A stretch of 64,000 nt of DNA from JAGVIE01 sp964520905 (GCA_964520905.1 CAZFQL010000002.1:186001-250000), one strand, 5' to 3'; shown: positions 35,089 through 45,653, counted from the stretch's first letter. Notes: generated from the letters alone by a model not told the origin. Numbers and translations: made by a program.

Positions 35089-35913
35089 ATGCGCTTATAT
35101 CTACAAATTTTTGAAATTCTGCTGCCCTTTTTCTATTTCAGTACTATTTGGGTATATGCGAAAATTTTTTTTCGCAGTAATAAGCTCGCAGAACGTCTCG
35201 CGCCTTCTTTTTTATATGCTACGCTTCTTTCTCACGCTTGTTACATCATCATTAGGACGCTCGAATACAGCCATCCACCTATCACGACAATCTTTGAAAT
35301 TCTCTCTTTAATCGCATTTGCGGTTATTTTCTCCTATTCTTATATAGAGATCCGCACGAGGAGTAAAATGACCGGCTACTTTATTTTAATGCTTCCATTT
35401 ATTTTCCAAACCATATCATCGATTTTTATTAAGGAATTAACTGTCATTCCTCCGATACTGAGAAGTTACTTGCTTGGTTTTCATGTAACCGGCGCTCTTC
35501 TTGGATATGCGGCTATTACAATCTCGGGGGTATACGGTTTCTTATATCTTATGCTCTATCATGATATTAAGTCGAGTCATTTCAGCGTTATCTACAAACG
35601 CCTGCCTAATCTGGAGATATTGGAAGGAATGAGTTTCACGGCAACTGTTTTGGGTTTTATTCTTTTAACTATCGCCATCATTGTTGGACTTATCTGGATG
35701 CCGCAAGCAGTAGAAAAATTTTCGTATGCTGATCCGAAACTTATCGGCACAATAGCTATCTGGATAATTTATGCAATAGGCCTTACGGCAAAAAAAATTA
35801 TTGGCTGGCAGGGCAGGCGCATCATGGTGCTGTCTCTGATTGGTTTCGCGGTTACAATGTTCTCCATGACTATCATAAATATGTTCTTCAGCGGATTCCA
35901 TAAATTTTATTAG
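35089..35913 (+). CDS. CcsA/HemX-like membrane protein
   Basis: 274 residues with eight predicted membrane helices. The family is the cytochrome c assembly/ResC superfamily: a heme-binding His is likely in LSHACYIIIR and in LLGFHVTGALLGYAAITISGVYGFLYLML; the usual WGxxWxWD motif of full CcsA proteins is absent. Immediately upstream (86 bases) of hemA, it fits HemX, a protein that affects HemA levels in some Gram-positive bacteria. A role in handling heme for the many cytochromes is also possible. Family is clear, role less so. Confidence 0.75.
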   Translation: MRLYLQIFEILLPFFYFSTIWVYAKIFFRSNKLAERLAPSFLYATLLSHACYIIIRTLEYSHPPITTIFEILSLIAFAVIFSYSYIEIRTRSKMTGYFILMLPFIFQTISSIFIKELTVIPPILRSYLLGFHVTGALLGYAAITISGVYGFLYLMLYHDIKSSHFSVIYKRLPNLEILEGMSFTATVLGFILLTIAIIVGLIWMPQAVEKFSYADPKLIGTIAIWIIYAIGLTAKKIIGWQGRRIMVLSLIGFAVTMFSMTIINMFFSGFHKFY

Positions 35914-35998
35914 TACATAAAGTTAGATTTGATAATTACGAAGCAAATCAGGTGACAAACATTTTGTGGTTTTTAAATCATAAATCCACATCGTTCTT

Positions 35999-37267
35999 AT
36001 GAATATATTTTGTCTCGGTATAAATCATCGTTCAGCCCCTATAGACGTTAGGGAGAAATTATGGTTCTCGGCAAACGAGATCCCTACAGTTCTATCTTTT
36101 TATAAAGAAAAATATTTCAAGGAAACCGTTTTAGTCTCAACTTGCAACCGTACGGAATTATATTATGTGCAACATAACACAGAGCTTAGTGGTGAGCCAT
36201 TATGGAAAATATTGGCGCAACAGAAGGGGGCGGAACTTTTCTTCCAAGAGAATCATTTTTACTCTATTTCTTCATTAAATGTCGTTAAGCATATCTTCGG
36301 CGTGGCTTCCGGCATAGATTCAATGGTGCTGGGAGATGTACAAATTCTTAACCAGATGAAAGAAGCTTTCGCTCTGGCGGTTGAAACCCAGACTGCCGGG
36401 TTTTTACTCAATCGACTCTTCACTGCGGCATTTCATGTCGGAAAACGCGCCCGCGCTGAAACTGAGATCGCCGAAGGCGCTGTATCTGTCAGTTACGCCG
36501 CCGCTGAACTTGCATCGAAGATTTTCGAAGACCTCTCCAATCACACTGCTTTACTCATCGGCGCCGGAGAAACAGGTGAGCTTACGGCAAAACACCTTGC
36601 CGGAAGAAATCTTGGAAATCTTATAATCACAAACCGAACCAGGAAACGAGCCGAAGATCTTGCCGGCAAACTTGGCGGGCATGTTGCTGATTTTGATAAT
36701 TTACAGGCAGAACTTTCTCACGTCGATATTGTTATAAGTTCTGTCGAAGCGCCATCCTACATTCTTTCTGCCAAAGATATCCGTCAAGCCATGAAGGCTC
36801 GCGGAAATAAACCGTTGTTTGTCATCGATATCGGACTACCCCGCAATATCGATCCGGATTCAAATACTATCGACAATGTGTTTCTCCACGACATGGATGC
36901 TCTAAACCAAATCATCAACATCAATCTTGCTCACCGAAACGCCGAAGTTCCGAAAATCCAGCAAATCATTCTGGATGAATTAACGCGGTTTAAAAATTGG
37001 CACGATTCGCTCGAAGTAATTCCTACAATCCAGCAGCTTAGGGATCGGTTCGAATCAATCCGTAGTTCAGAAGTTGAAAAACACCGCCATCATTTTGCGG
37101 CAGATAAGTACGAAGAACTCGAGATTCTAACAAAGCGCATTGTAAACAAAATCCTGCATACACCGATGGCAAATCTGAAAAACGGAACTCCCGAACATAG
37201 CGAAACTGAAACCCGCAATAAGATCCACACACTCAGGCATCTTTTTGGTTTAGAAAAAAAGGATTAA
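35999..37267 (+). CDS. hemA: Glutamyl-tRNA reductase
   Basis: 422 residues. The catalytic C49 is in STCNRTELY; FGVASGIDSMVLGDVQILNQMK follows, then the NADPH-binding GAGETGELTAKHL and the C-terminal helical dimerisation domain. It reduces the glutamate on tRNA-Glu to glutamate-1-semialdehyde, first committed step of the C5 heme route. It heads a tight run hemA-C-D-E-H (gaps of 2 to 21 bases). Confidence 0.96.
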   Translation: MNIFCLGINHRSAPIDVREKLWFSANEIPTVLSFYKEKYFKETVLVSTCNRTELYYVQHNTELSGEPLWKILAQQKGAELFFQENHFYSISSLNVVKHIFGVASGIDSMVLGDVQILNQMKEAFALAVETQTAGFLLNRLFTAAFHVGKRARAETEIAEGAVSVSYAAAELASKIFEDLSNHTALLIGAGETGELTAKHLAGRNLGNLIITNRTRKRAEDLAGKLGGHVADFDNLQAELSHVDIVISSVEAPSYILSAKDIRQAMKARGNKPLFVIDIGLPRNIDPDSNTIDNVFLHDMDALNQIININLAHRNAEVPKIQQIILDELTRFKNWHDSLEVIPTIQQLRDRFESIRSSEVEKHRHHFAADKYEELEILTKRIVNKILHTPMANLKNGTPEHSETETRNKIHTLRHLFGLEKKD

Positions 37268-37269
37268 TA

Positions 37270-38226
37270 ATGACCGCTGCATTGAATAAAGTTATTATCG
37301 GTACTCGAGGAAGTCAGCTCGCGCTTTGGCAGGCAGAATGGGTGAAGAAAGAACTCATGCGGTTTCATCCCAAACGCCAAATTGAAATCGAGATCATTAA
37401 TACTACTGGAGATAAAATTCTCGATTCGCCATTATCGAAAATCGGCGACAAGGGATTGTTCACAAAAGAAATTGAACTTGCATTGCTCGATCATCACATT
37501 GACCTTGCCGTTCATAGCTTAAAAGATGTTCCGACAAACCTTCCTCAAGGTTTGACGCTTGCCGCTATTACAAAACGTGAAGATGTCCGCGATGTTTTTA
37601 TTTCCCATCCACACAAAAATTACAAAAAATTTTCAGATGTTCCCGTGAAGGCAAAAATTGCCACCGGCAGTCTAAGACGAAAGTGTCAGGCGTTGAACTG
37701 GCGGCAAGATCTGGAGATTATCGATCTTCGTGGTAACCTGAATACAAGGTTTGCCAAACTCGACTCATCTGAGTGGGATGGAATGATACTAGCGTATGCG
37801 GGTGTAACCCGGCTCGGCTTTCAAAATCGAATAACTGAAATCCTGCCGTTTGATATAATGCTTCCCGCAATCGGACAGGGGGCTTTGGGAATCGAGATAA
37901 GAGAACAAGATGAAAAGTTAAAAGATTTTCTTCAGCCAATAGCCAGCGAGGCAACAACATACGCAACCTCAGGCGAGCGGGCATTTCTTCATGCACTGGA
38001 AGGCGGTTGCCAGATTCCGATTGGAGCGTTTGCACGAATCGAAAAAAACATGTTTACAATGGACGCATTAATCGGCAGTCTGGATGGGAAAAAGATTTTA
38101 CGCGGCTCAATAAAAGGCAATCCGGATGAAGCTGAAAATTTAGGCATACAGCTCGCGAAAACATTGGCGGAAAGTGGAGGCAAAGAAATTCTCGATCAAA
38201 TCCGCAATTTTAATTACTCAGAATGA
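37270..38226 (+). CDS. hemC: Hydroxymethylbilane synthase
   Basis: 318 residues. IGTRGSQLALWQAEWV, the catalytic D86 (HSLKDVPT), the arginine-rich ATGSLRRKCQ and the dipyrromethane-cofactor C247 (ALEGGCQIPIGAFA) are all in place. It joins four porphobilinogens. The start is two bases after the hemA stop, with AAAGG inside the hemA end. Confidence 0.96.
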   Translation: MTAALNKVIIGTRGSQLALWQAEWVKKELMRFHPKRQIEIEIINTTGDKILDSPLSKIGDKGLFTKEIELALLDHHIDLAVHSLKDVPTNLPQGLTLAAITKREDVRDVFISHPHKNYKKFSDVPVKAKIATGSLRRKCQALNWRQDLEIIDLRGNLNTRFAKLDSSEWDGMILAYAGVTRLGFQNRITEILPFDIMLPAIGQGALGIEIREQDEKLKDFLQPIASEATTYATSGERAFLHALEGGCQIPIGAFARIEKNMFTMDALIGSLDGKKILRGSIKGNPDEAENLGIQLAKTLAESGGKEILDQIRNFNYSE

Positions 38227-38247
38227 TTCCTTTTTGATTTTGAATAA

Positions 38248-39021
38248 ATGAGCCTCTCAGGTAAGACAATTTTAATAACGCGCGCCGCTCATCAGGCAGA
38301 TATTTTCGTGAGATTGATAAAAGAACAAAACGGTACTCCAATAATTTTCCCAACTATCGAAATTACAAAACCGGGCTCGTGGGACAAGCTGGATCAATCA
38401 TTAAAAAACTTGTATATGTTTGATGGAATTGCTTTCACGAGCGTGAACGGTGTTGAATATTTCTTTCAACGGTTTGTAGAGCAGGATATTTCCGCGCAAT
38501 CGTTAATAGGAAAAGCCCTGCTCGCAGTTGGTGAAAAAACAAAACGAGCTTTGGATGATTACGGATTAACTGTTACGATGATGCCTGATAAGTTCACGGC
38601 ACAAGATTTAGCTTCGATGTTGCAGCAGGAAGATTTAAAAGGAAAGTATTTTCTGTTCCCGAAAGGAAATCTGGCAAAAGACACGCTGCCTGAGACTTTA
38701 AAATCGCTGGGCGCTTCAGTCGATGAAGTCATCGTTTACGAAACCAGGATTCCTACTCCCGAGAACATCAAAGAAGTTAAAACATTGTTGAGCAATGGTA
38801 AAATTGACGTTATTACTTTCACCAGTCCATCAACGGTAAAAAACTTTTTTTACCTTATCAGAATAAAACAATTTCCGAAAAATACGAGGATCGCCGCAAT
38901 AGGACCCTCGACAGCAAACGCCATCGAAGAGATCGGGTTAGATGTAGATATTCAGTCGGTGCAGTCGACTATCGAAGGTCTGGTGGAAGCAATCCAAAAT
39001 CATTACCAAACAAAAAACTAA
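38248..39021 (+). CDS. hemD: Uroporphyrinogen-III synthase
   Basis: 257 residues of the two-lobed fold. The family diverges strongly; GKTILITRAAHQADIF, DGIAFTSVNGVEYFF, AVGEKTKRALDDYG and DVITFTSPSTVKNFF are the usual landmarks, along with its place between hemC and hemE. It closes the ring with inversion of ring D. Confidence 0.93.
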   Translation: MSLSGKTILITRAAHQADIFVRLIKEQNGTPIIFPTIEITKPGSWDKLDQSLKNLYMFDGIAFTSVNGVEYFFQRFVEQDISAQSLIGKALLAVGEKTKRALDDYGLTVTMMPDKFTAQDLASMLQQEDLKGKYFLFPKGNLAKDTLPETLKSLGASVDEVIVYETRIPTPENIKEVKTLLSNGKIDVITFTSPSTVKNFFYLIRIKQFPKNTRIAAIGPSTANAIEEIGLDVDIQSVQSTIEGLVEAIQNHYQTKN

Positions 39022-39037
39022 AATCTAAATTTACATT

Positions 39038-40081
39038 ATGACAAACGATACATTTTTAAAAGCATGTCTTCGCCAACCCACTCCATACACCCCCGTATGG
39101 ATCATGCGGCAGGCAGGACGATACCTGCCGGAGTACAGAGCAGTTCGGGCGAAAGCCGACTTTCTGACGCTCTGTAAAACTCCCGAACTCGCCGCCGAAG
39201 TTACCATCCAACCCGTTGATATTATCGGCGTCGATGCGGCGATTATCTTTTCAGATATCCTCGTTATTCCCGAAGCGATGGGAATGGAATTGATAGTCGA
39301 GGAAGGCAAAGGGGGTCCGCAATTCCCTAAACCTCTCAGAAGTTCTTCTGATATCGAAAAAATTTCTATACCCGATCCGTCGGATAAATTAAGATTCGTG
39401 ATGGACGCTCTTAGTCTGGCGCGCAGAGAATTAAACAGCCGGGTTCCATTGATAGGATTTTCCGGCTCTCCCTGGACGCTTGCATCTTATATGATTGAAG
39501 GAGGCGGATCAAAAAATTTCCGTTACATCAAAGAGATGATTTACAATGAACCGAAGCTTGCCCATATTCTACTTGACAAACTTGCCAAAGCAGTATCCTT
39601 ATATCTCAGCGCACAGATCGAAGCCGGTGCTCAGGCTGTACAGATTTTCGATACATGGGGCGGCATATTAACACAAGATGCGTTTGAGGAATTCTCACTG
39701 CGCTACATCAGACAGATTATTTCAGAAATTAAATCCAAGGGCGCGCCGGTTATTGTCTTCTGCAAAGACTGCGGACATTCAATAGAAAAGATTGCAGTGA
39801 CCGGCTGTCAAGTTGTTGGATTGGATTGGACGATTGATATCGGTAATGCACGAAAAATGGTTGGAGATCGCGTGGCATTGCAAGGGAATATGGACCCAAT
39901 GATTCTTTATGCAAAACCGGAAAGAATCCGGGATGAAGTGAAATCAATTCTTGCAAAGTTCGGAAAAGGTTCGGGGCATATCTTCAATCTCGGTCATGGT
40001 ATTTTGCCCGATATTCCAGTTGAACATGCGAGGGAATTTGTACGAGCGGTAAAAGAAGAAAGCCGAAAATATCATTCTTGA
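39038..40081 (+). CDS. hemE: Uroporphyrinogen decarboxylase
   Basis: 347 residues. PVWIMRQAGRYLPEYR, with the two catalytic-site arginines, is near residue 22; IIFSDILVIPEAMG supplies the essential Asp, and GFSGSPWTLASYMIEGGGSK and LGHGILPDIPVEH complete the signature. It makes coproporphyrinogen III in the cytoplasm. Confidence 0.96.
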   Translation: MTNDTFLKACLRQPTPYTPVWIMRQAGRYLPEYRAVRAKADFLTLCKTPELAAEVTIQPVDIIGVDAAIIFSDILVIPEAMGMELIVEEGKGGPQFPKPLRSSSDIEKISIPDPSDKLRFVMDALSLARRELNSRVPLIGFSGSPWTLASYMIEGGGSKNFRYIKEMIYNEPKLAHILLDKLAKAVSLYLSAQIEAGAQAVQIFDTWGGILTQDAFEEFSLRYIRQIISEIKSKGAPVIVFCKDCGHSIEKIAVTGCQVVGLDWTIDIGNARKMVGDRVALQGNMDPMILYAKPERIRDEVKSILAKFGKGSGHIFNLGHGILPDIPVEHAREFVRAVKEESRKYHS

Positions 40082-40088
40082 TTGATTA

Positions 40089-41072
40089 ATGGTACAACCA
40101 GAAAAATCTATTGCAGTTGTCTTACTTCAGCTTGGCGGACCAGACTCTCTGGAAGCTATAGAGCCGTTCCTATACAACCTTTTCTGCGATCCGGATATTA
40201 TCGACTTCCCGGGCGCATTTCTTGCTCGAAAGCCGCTGGCGCGATTTATCTCTTCGCGCCGATCAAAAAAAGTGATCGAAAATTATAGGGCTATCGGCGG
40301 CAAATCTCCTATTCTTGAGCTTACAAAAACTCAGGCAACATCTCTCGAACGCGAATTGAATAAAACCATCTCCGCTAAAGTTTTTGTCGCAATGCGATAC
40401 TGGCATCCTCTTATGGAAAAAGTAGTTAGGGAAATTCAGATGGGACGATTTGATAAAATAATCCTACTCCCTCTCTATCCTCAATACTCGCAGGCAACAA
40501 CCGGATCAAGTTTGAATGAATGGAACCGACAATGTGTGCTCAAAAACCTTTCGGCAACATCCACCAAAACGATCTCATCGTTTCATAACCATCCTCTTTA
40601 CATCGAAGCAATTGTTGAGAACATCAGAATAACTATGACAAAGTTTTCCGAATTTGCCGCCGGCGAAATCGATCTTGTTTTCAGCGCGCATGGTACACCG
40701 ATGAGTTTGGTTAAAAAAGGCGATCCTTATAAAGAACAAATCGAAGAAACAGTCCGATTAGTTATGGAAAGTGGTCAATGGAATTCTCCTCATATTCTGT
40801 GCTACCAGAGTAAAGTTGGACCGGTCAAATGGTTGAAACCATCACTCCGGGAAACGATTCATACGCTTGCTGAAAAAGGAAGGAAACATCTTTTAATTGT
40901 CCCAATCTCTTTCGTGTCCGACCATATCGAGACGCTTCACGAAATCAACATTCTCATAAGGAAAGAAGCAGAACAACTTGCCATCGAGAGATTCGAATTA
41001 ATGCCTGCGCTGAATGATTCACCAAAGTTCATCCTATGTTTAACCCAATTGGTTTTGGAAAAAGCACGATGA
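40089..41072 (+). CDS. hemH: Ferrochelatase
   Basis: 327 residues. AVVLLQLGGPDSLEAIEPFLYNLF at the N-terminus, the metal-site FSAHGTPMS with its His, and PISFVSDHIETLHEIN with the catalytic Glu define the family. It inserts iron into the porphyrin. The start is 7 bases after hemE. Order hemE-H-Y is the one known from the coproporphyrin-dependent Gram-positive pathway, so whether protoporphyrin or coproporphyrin is the substrate is open. Confidence 0.95.
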   Translation: MVQPEKSIAVVLLQLGGPDSLEAIEPFLYNLFCDPDIIDFPGAFLARKPLARFISSRRSKKVIENYRAIGGKSPILELTKTQATSLERELNKTISAKVFVAMRYWHPLMEKVVREIQMGRFDKIILLPLYPQYSQATTGSSLNEWNRQCVLKNLSATSTKTISSFHNHPLYIEAIVENIRITMTKFSEFAAGEIDLVFSAHGTPMSLVKKGDPYKEQIEETVRLVMESGQWNSPHILCYQSKVGPVKWLKPSLRETIHTLAEKGRKHLLIVPISFVSDHIETLHEINILIRKEAEQLAIERFELMPALNDSPKFILCLTQLVLEKAR

Positions 41073-41159
41073 CAGATTACGGATTACCGATTAAACCACA
41101 TAATAATGGAAGTGCACATATTTTTTTATTTTTGAATTTTGACTTTTTAATTTAATACA

Positions 41160-42602
41160 ATGGAAAATAATCTAACCTCTTCTGAAAATAATCCCCAATT
41201 CCAAATCCGTAATGCTAAATCCGTTGTTGTCATCGGTGCCGGTGTCTCCGGGCTTTGTGTTGCTTATTGGCTGAAGAGTATAGGAATCGATGTTACAGTT
41301 CTGGAAAAAGATTCCCAGCCCGGCGGAACGATGAAAACATTGCATGACGACGGCTGGCTGATAGAAAGCGGTCCGAACAGTGCACTCGAGACGACTCCTC
41401 TACTGAATCAGCTTTTTGAGGAATTGGATATTCTTGAGCAGCGTATCTACGCAGACGAGGCATCATCGAATCGCTACATTGTGAGAAACGGTAAACTTCA
41501 CCCATTACCAATGAATCCCGGTTTGTTTCTGACTACAAAATTATGGACAACCGGCGGTAAACTTCGGCTCCTCAAAGAACCCTTTATCAGTCGTGCAGAT
41601 CATGATGAAACTGTCGCTGAATTTGTGAGCCGCAGATTGGGCAAAGAATTTTTAGACTATGCAATTAATCCATTTGTTGCCGGCGTTTACGCAGGTAATC
41701 CCGATGAACTTTCTGTGCGTCATGCTTTTCCCAAATTGTATGCGCTTGAGGAAAAATACGGCGGACTTATAAAAGGAATGATAGGCTCCCGTAAAGAGCG
41801 GAAACAGCGAAAAGAAGTAGCTAAAGACCGAGCGAAGCTTTTTTCATTCGTTCACGGGATGGAAACTTTTCCCAAAAGCCTCGCTGCCAACATCGGTAAA
41901 TCCATCCGGTTTAATTCATCGGTTGAGCGAATCGTTCCGATGAAAGCCGGTCAATACCCAATTTACACAATCACATATACGCAGGATGGTATCCGGCACA
42001 CCGAAGAAGCTAATATTGTCATTCTCGCTGCGCCCGCTCATGTGACGGCAAAAATTATTAATGATGTCGATCCTGATACCGCCGAGACTTTCCTTTCGAT
42101 TTATTATCCGCCTGTCGTAGAAATATTTCTTGGCTTCAAAACGAATCAGATTATTCGGGATCTGGATGGTTTCGGATTTCTTGTTCCTGAAATTGAGAAG
42201 CGAAAAATACTCGGCACAATTTGGTCGTCTTCTCTCTTTCCGAAACGCTCGCCCGATGGGTGTTGCGCTCTCACAACATTCGTTGGCGGTGCGCGTCAAC
42301 CCGAACTAACAACCAAGAACGATGAACAAATAACAGCACTTGTGGTTGAAGAACTAAAATCCCTTATGGGAATTGAAGGTCACCCTGTATATTCAAAAAT
42401 AATTCGATGGGATAAAGCTATTCCGCAATATAATCTTGGGTACCAGAAAATTCTTGACAAGATGGAAAGATTCGAGCAGAATTACCCTGGGACATTCATT
42501 TGCAGCAACTATCGCGGGGGCATCGCAGTGGGCGATTGCGTGATGAATGCGGAGAAAACGGTAAAAAAAATCGCAACAATGATTAATTCATCGCCATCGT
42601 GA
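41160..42602 (+). CDS. hemY: Protoporphyrinogen/coproporphyrinogen oxidase, HemY type
   Basis: 480 residues, an FAD amine-oxidase-like fold. VVVIGAGVSGLCVAYWL binds FAD, DGWLIESGPNSALETTP and NPFVAGVYAGNPDELSVRHAFPKL are typical of HemY. It oxidises a porphyrinogen to porphyrin using O2 or another acceptor, and is normally membrane-associated. It lies 87 bases after hemH. The oxygen-independent alternatives HemG/HemJ are not seen. Confidence 0.93.
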   Translation: MENNLTSSENNPQFQIRNAKSVVVIGAGVSGLCVAYWLKSIGIDVTVLEKDSQPGGTMKTLHDDGWLIESGPNSALETTPLLNQLFEELDILEQRIYADEASSNRYIVRNGKLHPLPMNPGLFLTTKLWTTGGKLRLLKEPFISRADHDETVAEFVSRRLGKEFLDYAINPFVAGVYAGNPDELSVRHAFPKLYALEEKYGGLIKGMIGSRKERKQRKEVAKDRAKLFSFVHGMETFPKSLAANIGKSIRFNSSVERIVPMKAGQYPIYTITYTQDGIRHTEEANIVILAAPAHVTAKIINDVDPDTAETFLSIYYPPVVEIFLGFKTNQIIRDLDGFGFLVPEIEKRKILGTIWSSSLFPKRSPDGCCALTTFVGGARQPELTTKNDEQITALVVEELKSLMGIEGHPVYSKIIRWDKAIPQYNLGYQKILDKMERFEQNYPGTFICSNYRGGIAVGDCVMNAEKTVKKIATMINSSPS

Positions 42603-42752
42603 AGCATGTTTATTTAGAGAAAAATCATTACATTGGGAAAAATCTTCCGGACAGATTTTCATTTACATCATGATTGTATCCGGATACTTGCAGACTGAAA
42701 ATCGAATCTTGTTTAAACAAAATACCCACAAAATATACAGACAGAGGATTTC

Positions 42753-43682
42753 TTGAGTGAAAATTTAATTCTAGTTCTTTTTAATATATTTATATTAGCA
42801 ATGCTTGCGCTGGATTTGGGCATTGTTCAACGAAAAGCACATTTCCCCACCATGAGAGAATCACTTTTATGGACTGCTATCTGGATAATGCTAGCGCTTC
42901 TCTTCAATCTATTCATTTACTATGAACGAGGGAGTGAGAAGGCGCTTGAATTTCTAACCGGTTACGTCGTTGAAAAAGCACTATCTATCGATAATATATT
43001 CGTCTTCATCGTAATCTTTTCTTATTTTTCAGTCCCTAACAAAGTTCAGCACAAGGTATTATTCTGGGGCGTACTCAGCGCTATCATCTTTCGAGCAATT
43101 TTTATTGTTGCAGGGGCGGCGTTAATTTCTCAATTCCACTGGATACTCTATCTCTTGGGTACATTTCTGGTTTTCACTGCGATCAAGCTTGCCATCCAAA
43201 AAGAAACTGAAATTCATCCGGAACATAATCCGTTAATTCGTTTCGCGCGAAAGATTCTGCCGGTAACAAAGGATTATGAGGGAGAAAAATTCATCGTCCG
43301 GCATAACGGCAAGCGGTACATGACCCCTCTTTTCCTCGTCCTCTTGATGATTGAAAGTACCGACATCGCATTTGCCACCGATTCCATCCCTGCAATATTC
43401 GCAATAACACGTGACACGTTCATCATTTACACATCTAACATTTTTGCAATCCTTGGGCTTCGGTCGTTATACTTTGTCGTTGCCGGTTTCATGAAACAGT
43501 TCAAATATCTAAAATATGGTTTATCTGTTGTTCTTGGCTTCATCGGTTTTAAAATGCTGATTGAACCGTGGTATAAGGTACCAATCGTTGCTTCGCTTGT
43601 AATGATCTTCGGTATTATTACACTATCGATAGTTGCTTCGATTCTTCATCAGAAAATAGTTGAATCATCAAAAGAAAAATGA
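42753..43682 (+). CDS. TerC/Alx family membrane protein
   Basis: 309 residues, about nine membrane helices. The NxxxLDLGIVQRK start, EKALSIDNIFVFIVIFSYF and ESTDIAFATDSIPAIFAITRD motifs with their paired acidic residues are the TerC family signature. Members are linked to manganese efflux or metallation of exported proteins. The start is a TTG at 42753, preceded by GAGGA at six bases; no ATG fits. It interrupts the heme gene run and has no obvious part in it. I saw no clear manganese riboswitch in the 150 bases upstream. Confidence 0.9.
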   Translation: MSENLILVLFNIFILAMLALDLGIVQRKAHFPTMRESLLWTAIWIMLALLFNLFIYYERGSEKALEFLTGYVVEKALSIDNIFVFIVIFSYFSVPNKVQHKVLFWGVLSAIIFRAIFIVAGAALISQFHWILYLLGTFLVFTAIKLAIQKETEIHPEHNPLIRFARKILPVTKDYEGEKFIVRHNGKRYMTPLFLVLLMIESTDIAFATDSIPAIFAITRDTFIIYTSNIFAILGLRSLYFVVAGFMKQFKYLKYGLSVVLGFIGFKMLIEPWYKVPIVASLVMIFGIITLSIVASILHQKIVESSKEK

Positions 43683-43727
43683 AACGGCACACTTTATTAA
43701 TTCCACTCTTGAAGAAGAAACACGATA

Positions 43728-44522
43728 ATGTACACAAAGATTAACGGCTTTGGCATTGATTATATTGTTGAAGGTTCAAGCACCAATTTGCCCGTTGTGC
43801 TCATACATGGATTTCCTTTCAGTAAGAAAATGTGGAAACCACAGATCGAGGCATTGAAAACAGATTATTACGTCGTAGCTTATGACGTTCGTGGCCACGG
43901 GCTAAGCGATGTAGGGAATGGACAATATACGATAGAGTATTGTGTCGACGATTTAGTCGGATTACTCGATCTTCTAAAAATATCACAAGCGGTTGTTGTC
44001 GGACTTTCGATGGGCGGTTACATCGCCCTGAGAGCAGCAGAAAGAAATCCAGATCGTCTTAAAGGACTCGTTTTATGCGATACACGAAGTGAAGCGGATA
44101 CGAACGAGACAAAAATTAAAAGAACGTTGCAGGCAAAGAGCGTTAAAATATTTGGAGCTAAGAAATTCGCCAATACTTTTATCCCGACAGTTCTTTATGA
44201 GAACACAATTAAGAATAAACCCGAGATCGTAAAACTCCTCCGCGAAATTATAGACAGAGCGTCACCGATCGCAATTACCGGAATGCTTATAGCCCTCGCG
44301 GCTCGAACCGACACTTCATCATGGCTTCGTAATATCAATGTGCCTACCTTGCTTATGGCAGGCAACTATGACGAGATTACTCCACCTGCAGTTTTATCTT
44401 CAATGAAGGAAGAAATTCCGAGGGCAGAGATGCACATTATTCCTGACGCCGCACATCTATGCAATCTTGAGAATCCGGATGAGTTTAACAAACATCTTCT
44501 TACCTTCTTGAAAAAAATATAG
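43728..44522 (+). CDS. Alpha/beta-hydrolase
   Basis: 264 residues. Oxyanion loop VLIHGFPFSKKMW, nucleophile elbow GLSMGGYIAL with the catalytic Ser, Asp in LLMAGNYDEITP and His in IIPDAAHLCNLENP give a full triad. The small cap and general look match the 3-oxoadipate enol-lactonase/esterase group, but no substrate can be told. It lies 45 bases after the TerC-family gene. Confidence 0.88.
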   Translation: MYTKINGFGIDYIVEGSSTNLPVVLIHGFPFSKKMWKPQIEALKTDYYVVAYDVRGHGLSDVGNGQYTIEYCVDDLVGLLDLLKISQAVVVGLSMGGYIALRAAERNPDRLKGLVLCDTRSEADTNETKIKRTLQAKSVKIFGAKKFANTFIPTVLYENTIKNKPEIVKLLREIIDRASPIAITGMLIALAARTDTSSWLRNINVPTLLMAGNYDEITPPAVLSSMKEEIPRAEMHIIPDAAHLCNLENPDEFNKHLLTFLKKI

Positions 44523-44630
44523 CAGATTATTTGAAGCGATACCAAACCCGCGCTCACATTTATATTTGTAGATCATACAGGAGTTTGGTAAATTAAATTA
44601 AATCTCAGTTCGATTAATAAGGAAATGACC

Positions 44631-45644
44631 ATGCCAAGCACTAAACAACAAAAGTCAGGATATTTAACTACGATGGAATCCAATAATTTTAAGCGTCTTC
44701 GCCGTACGCGAATGACCGCTCAACTGCGTTCTATGGTGCGGGAAACAGAATTGTCGAAAAATGATTTCATTTATCCTCTTTTCGCAGTTACCGGAAAAAA
44801 AGTAAAGAAAGAGATCTCTTCCATGCCCGGCGTTTACCAGATGTCGATAGATGTGCTTGTGAAAGAATGTGTGCAAGTAAAATCTCTCGGCATTCCGGCA
44901 GTGATACTATTTGGAATTCCTGCGCATAAAGATGAAGTCGGCAGCGGAGCTTACGACCCGAAGGGAATAATACAACAGTCAGTCCGGGCAATCAAGAAAG
45001 AAGTTCCCGAACTTGTCGTGATAACCGATGTCTGCCTTTGTGAATATACTTCTCACGGTCACTGCGGTATAGTGAAAGGCGACCAGATCGTAAACGATAG
45101 ATCAATCGAGCTGCTTGCAAAAGAAGCTCTCACGCATGCTCAAGCCGGCGCTGACATGATTGCCCCGTCCGATATGTTCGATGGGCGCGTGAAAGCAATC
45201 CGCGCAATACTCGATGCAAATGATTTTCTGAATATTCCGATTATGTCGTATGCCGCTAAGTATGCTTCGGGATTTTACGGACCGTTCCGCGAAGCGGCAG
45301 AGAGCACACCAAAATTCGGCGACCGCCGCTCGCACCAGATGGATCCGGCGAATTCTGATGAAGCCCTCAGAGAAGTTCAAACGGATATAGAGGAAGGCGC
45401 TGACATCGTCATGGTAAAACCCGCTCTCTCATACCTCGATGTAATTCGCCGGGTGAAAGATACATTCCATATGCCGACTGCGGCGTACAACGTAAGCGGC
45501 GAGTATTCAATGGTGAAAGCCGCAAGCAAACTCGGCTGGATAGATGAACAGCGTGTGATGATGGAAATACTCACAAGCATCAAACGCGCCGGCGCGGATT
45601 TGATTCTGACATATCATGCAAAAGAAGCGGCAAAACTGCTGTAA
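44631..45644 (+). CDS. hemB: Porphobilinogen synthase
   Basis: 337 residues from the ATG at 44631, which has AAGGA seven bases ahead; the ATG at 44625 is too close to that site. The zinc-binding stretch DVCLCEYTSHGHCG carries three cysteines, so this is the zinc-dependent type. The two Schiff-base lysines are in SYAAKYASGFYG and MVKPALSYLD. It condenses two 5-aminolevulinates. The first 20 residues before RLRRTR are a variable extension. Confidence 0.95.
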   Translation: MPSTKQQKSGYLTTMESNNFKRLRRTRMTAQLRSMVRETELSKNDFIYPLFAVTGKKVKKEISSMPGVYQMSIDVLVKECVQVKSLGIPAVILFGIPAHKDEVGSGAYDPKGIIQQSVRAIKKEVPELVVITDVCLCEYTSHGHCGIVKGDQIVNDRSIELLAKEALTHAQAGADMIAPSDMFDGRVKAIRAILDANDFLNIPIMSYAAKYASGFYGPFREAAESTPKFGDRRSHQMDPANSDEALREVQTDIEEGADIVMVKPALSYLDVIRRVKDTFHMPTAAYNVSGEYSMVKAASKLGWIDEQRVMMEILTSIKRAGADLILTYHAKEAAKLL

Positions 45645-45653
45645 TACCCTTTC